Of a stretch of DNA of 6,709 bases, positions 6,063 through 6,709 are shown piece after piece. How positions within the stretch are numbered: position 1 is the stretch's first letter; each line of letters opens with the position of its first letter. Under the pieces are notes generated by a model that was given only the letters and a program-made list of their open reading frames with translations, made no database searches and was not told where the DNA came from. Position numbers and translations under genes: made by a program. Where the stretch lies: assembly GCA_002363635.1 (NCBI GenBank), contig DEWM01000101.1, forward strand, positions 1-6,709, in the 5' to 3' direction. Source of the DNA: Caryophanales bacterium UBA3210. GTDB lineage: Bacteria > Bacillota_I > Bacilli_A > RFN20 > CAG-449.

Positions 6063-6156
6063 TGCAACCGTTAGTTGCGTCACTTTCAACCTAAAATTGG
6101 TGGTGGCAACTTGGCCGCAACCAGTATGATGTAAGTATCGAAAGGGTGGCATTAAT
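6063..6156 (+). other. G+C-rich structured leader or operator region of the XRE gene
   Basis: Unlike the A/T-rich spacers elsewhere in the window, this leader is rich in G and C. GCAAC (6064-6068) and GTTGC (6074-6078) form a 5-bp hairpin or operator around CGTTA. GCAAC recurs at 6106-6110 and 6117-6121, so GTTGC could pair with any of the three copies. TTAGTT is repeated directly at 6056-6061 and 6071-6076. The ribosome site AAAGGG is at 6141-6146, 10 nt before the ATG. It may be an autoregulatory operator or an RNA element; no known riboswitch class is recognised. Confidence 0.35.
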
Positions 6157-6709
6157 ATGAATTTAGAAATTGCAAATAGATTACAAGAATTAAGAAAGAA
6201 AAATGGATATTCTCAAGAAGAACTTGCTAGTAAACTTGGTGTTTCAAGACAAGCAGTTAGTAAATGGGAAAGAAGTGAATCTTCTCCAGATACTGATAAT
6301 TTAATTTGTTTAGCACAGTTATATGGAGTTTCTTTAGATGAATTATTAAAGACTGATAAATCAATTGAAGAAATCGCTAGTGAAAACCAAAAAAAATTAG
6401 ATGAAGAACCTGTTGAAGATCCTAAAGAAGATTTAAAAGATGAATATCGTAAAGAAGTTATTCATGCTGTTGAAGGCGCAACTGCTTTTATGTCGGTTAT
6501 CGGTTATTTATTAATTGGATTTATTACTGGTGATTGGGGAAGAGGATGGGTTATCTTCTTTGCGCTTCCTATCATCCCTACATTTGTTGAAGCTATTATA
6601 AATAGAGATGCTAATCGTTTCGCGTTCCCTGTTTTAGTAACTGCAATTTACCTTATTTTAGGAATGTATGAAGTTCCATGGGGATGGCATCCAGGATGGG
6701 TTATTTTCT
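6157..6709 (+). CDS. Membrane-anchored XRE-family transcriptional regulator, C-terminus cut by window edge
   Basis: There are 184 residues to the right edge, with no stop reached. Residues about 7-61 are a Cro/C1-type helix-turn-helix domain: IANRLQELRKKNGYSQEELASKLGVSRQAVSKWE, where SQEELASKLGVSRQAVSKWE (19-38) holds the DNA-contacting helices, and ending in LYGVSLDELL. A charged, Glu/Asp/Lys-rich linker (about 66-100) follows. Hydrophobic segments come next, at about 108-124, 130-147 and 156-171, probable membrane helices. Two aromatic motifs repeat, GDWGRGWVIFFALPII (125-140) and WGWHPGWVIF (175-184), suggesting a duplicated membrane unit. This HTH-plus-membrane layout is common in Bacillota and may let a membrane signal control DNA binding, but the targets are unknown. 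It is separated from the upstream cluster by a terminator and has its own likely promoter, so it is a separate unit. Confidence 0.88.
   Translation, partial: MNLEIANRLQELRKKNGYSQEELASKLGVSRQAVSKWERSESSPDTDNLICLAQLYGVSLDELLKTDKSIEEIASENQKKLDEEPVEDPKEDLKDEYRKEVIHAVEGATAFMSVIGYLLIGFITGDWGRGWVIFFALPIIPTFVEAIINRDANRFAFPVLVTAIYLILGMYEVPWGWHPGWVIF

Noticed and set aside
6140..6150. GAAAGGGTGGC resembles the T-box core AGGGTGGNA
   Set aside because: The CCGCG that should follow is absent, no antiterminator/terminator pair lies downstream, the leader is too short for a T-box, and the gene is not an aminoacyl-tRNA or amino-acid gene. It is better read as the ribosome site AAAGGG.

Overview
The window is about 6.7 kb of AT-rich DNA from a low-GC Gram-positive bacterium (Bacillota). 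The codon choice is strongly A/T-ending: AGA is the main arginine codon and tryptophan is TGG. TGA is not read as an amino acid in any gene here, so the standard bacterial code applies. A Rex redox regulator next to a fused AdhE fits a fermentative gut or rumen anaerobe, perhaps of the Erysipelotrichia or RF39/Acholeplasma-like side of the Bacilli. That placement is inference; no rRNA or marker gene is present.

Layout. From the left edge to 1459, on the minus strand, lies most of a three-domain Xaa-Pro aminopeptidase (aminopeptidase P, M24 family), cut by the window edge. A 210-bp divergent intergenic region (1460-1669) separates it from a rightward cluster: rex (1670-2296), adhE (2328-4952) and an APH/choline-kinase-like small-molecule kinase (4987-5745). 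The cluster is closed by a strong intrinsic terminator (5757-5783). Next is about 230 bp with only a weak small ORF, then a second intrinsic terminator (6015-6045). The window ends in a membrane-anchored XRE-family regulator (6157 to the right edge), preceded by an unusually G+C-rich leader of about 95 nt.

How it works together. Rex senses the NADH/NAD+ ratio and AdhE consumes NADH, reducing acetyl-CoA to ethanol, so rex-adhE looks like an autoregulated redox-balancing operon. The control region is dense. It has a good sigma-A promoter (TTGAAC-17-TAAAAT), an exact match to the CcpA cre consensus just upstream of the -35, an 18-bp palindrome over the -10 with Rex-site geometry, a 14-bp-period triple repeat (TYGATAA) and a 28-bp inverted repeat in the leader. 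These suggest combined carbon-catabolite and redox control.

The most unusual observations are: (1) a near-ideal Shine-Dalgarno plus ATG inside adhE, exactly at the linker between the aldehyde and alcohol dehydrogenase domains and built with the gene's only AGG codon, which could yield a separate ADH protein; (2) an uncharacterised kinase in the same transcription unit, with its own extended -10 promoter; (3) the phased repeat and palindrome operator cluster; (4) the hairpin-bearing leader of the XRE gene. No mobile element, CRISPR array, tRNA or rRNA was seen.
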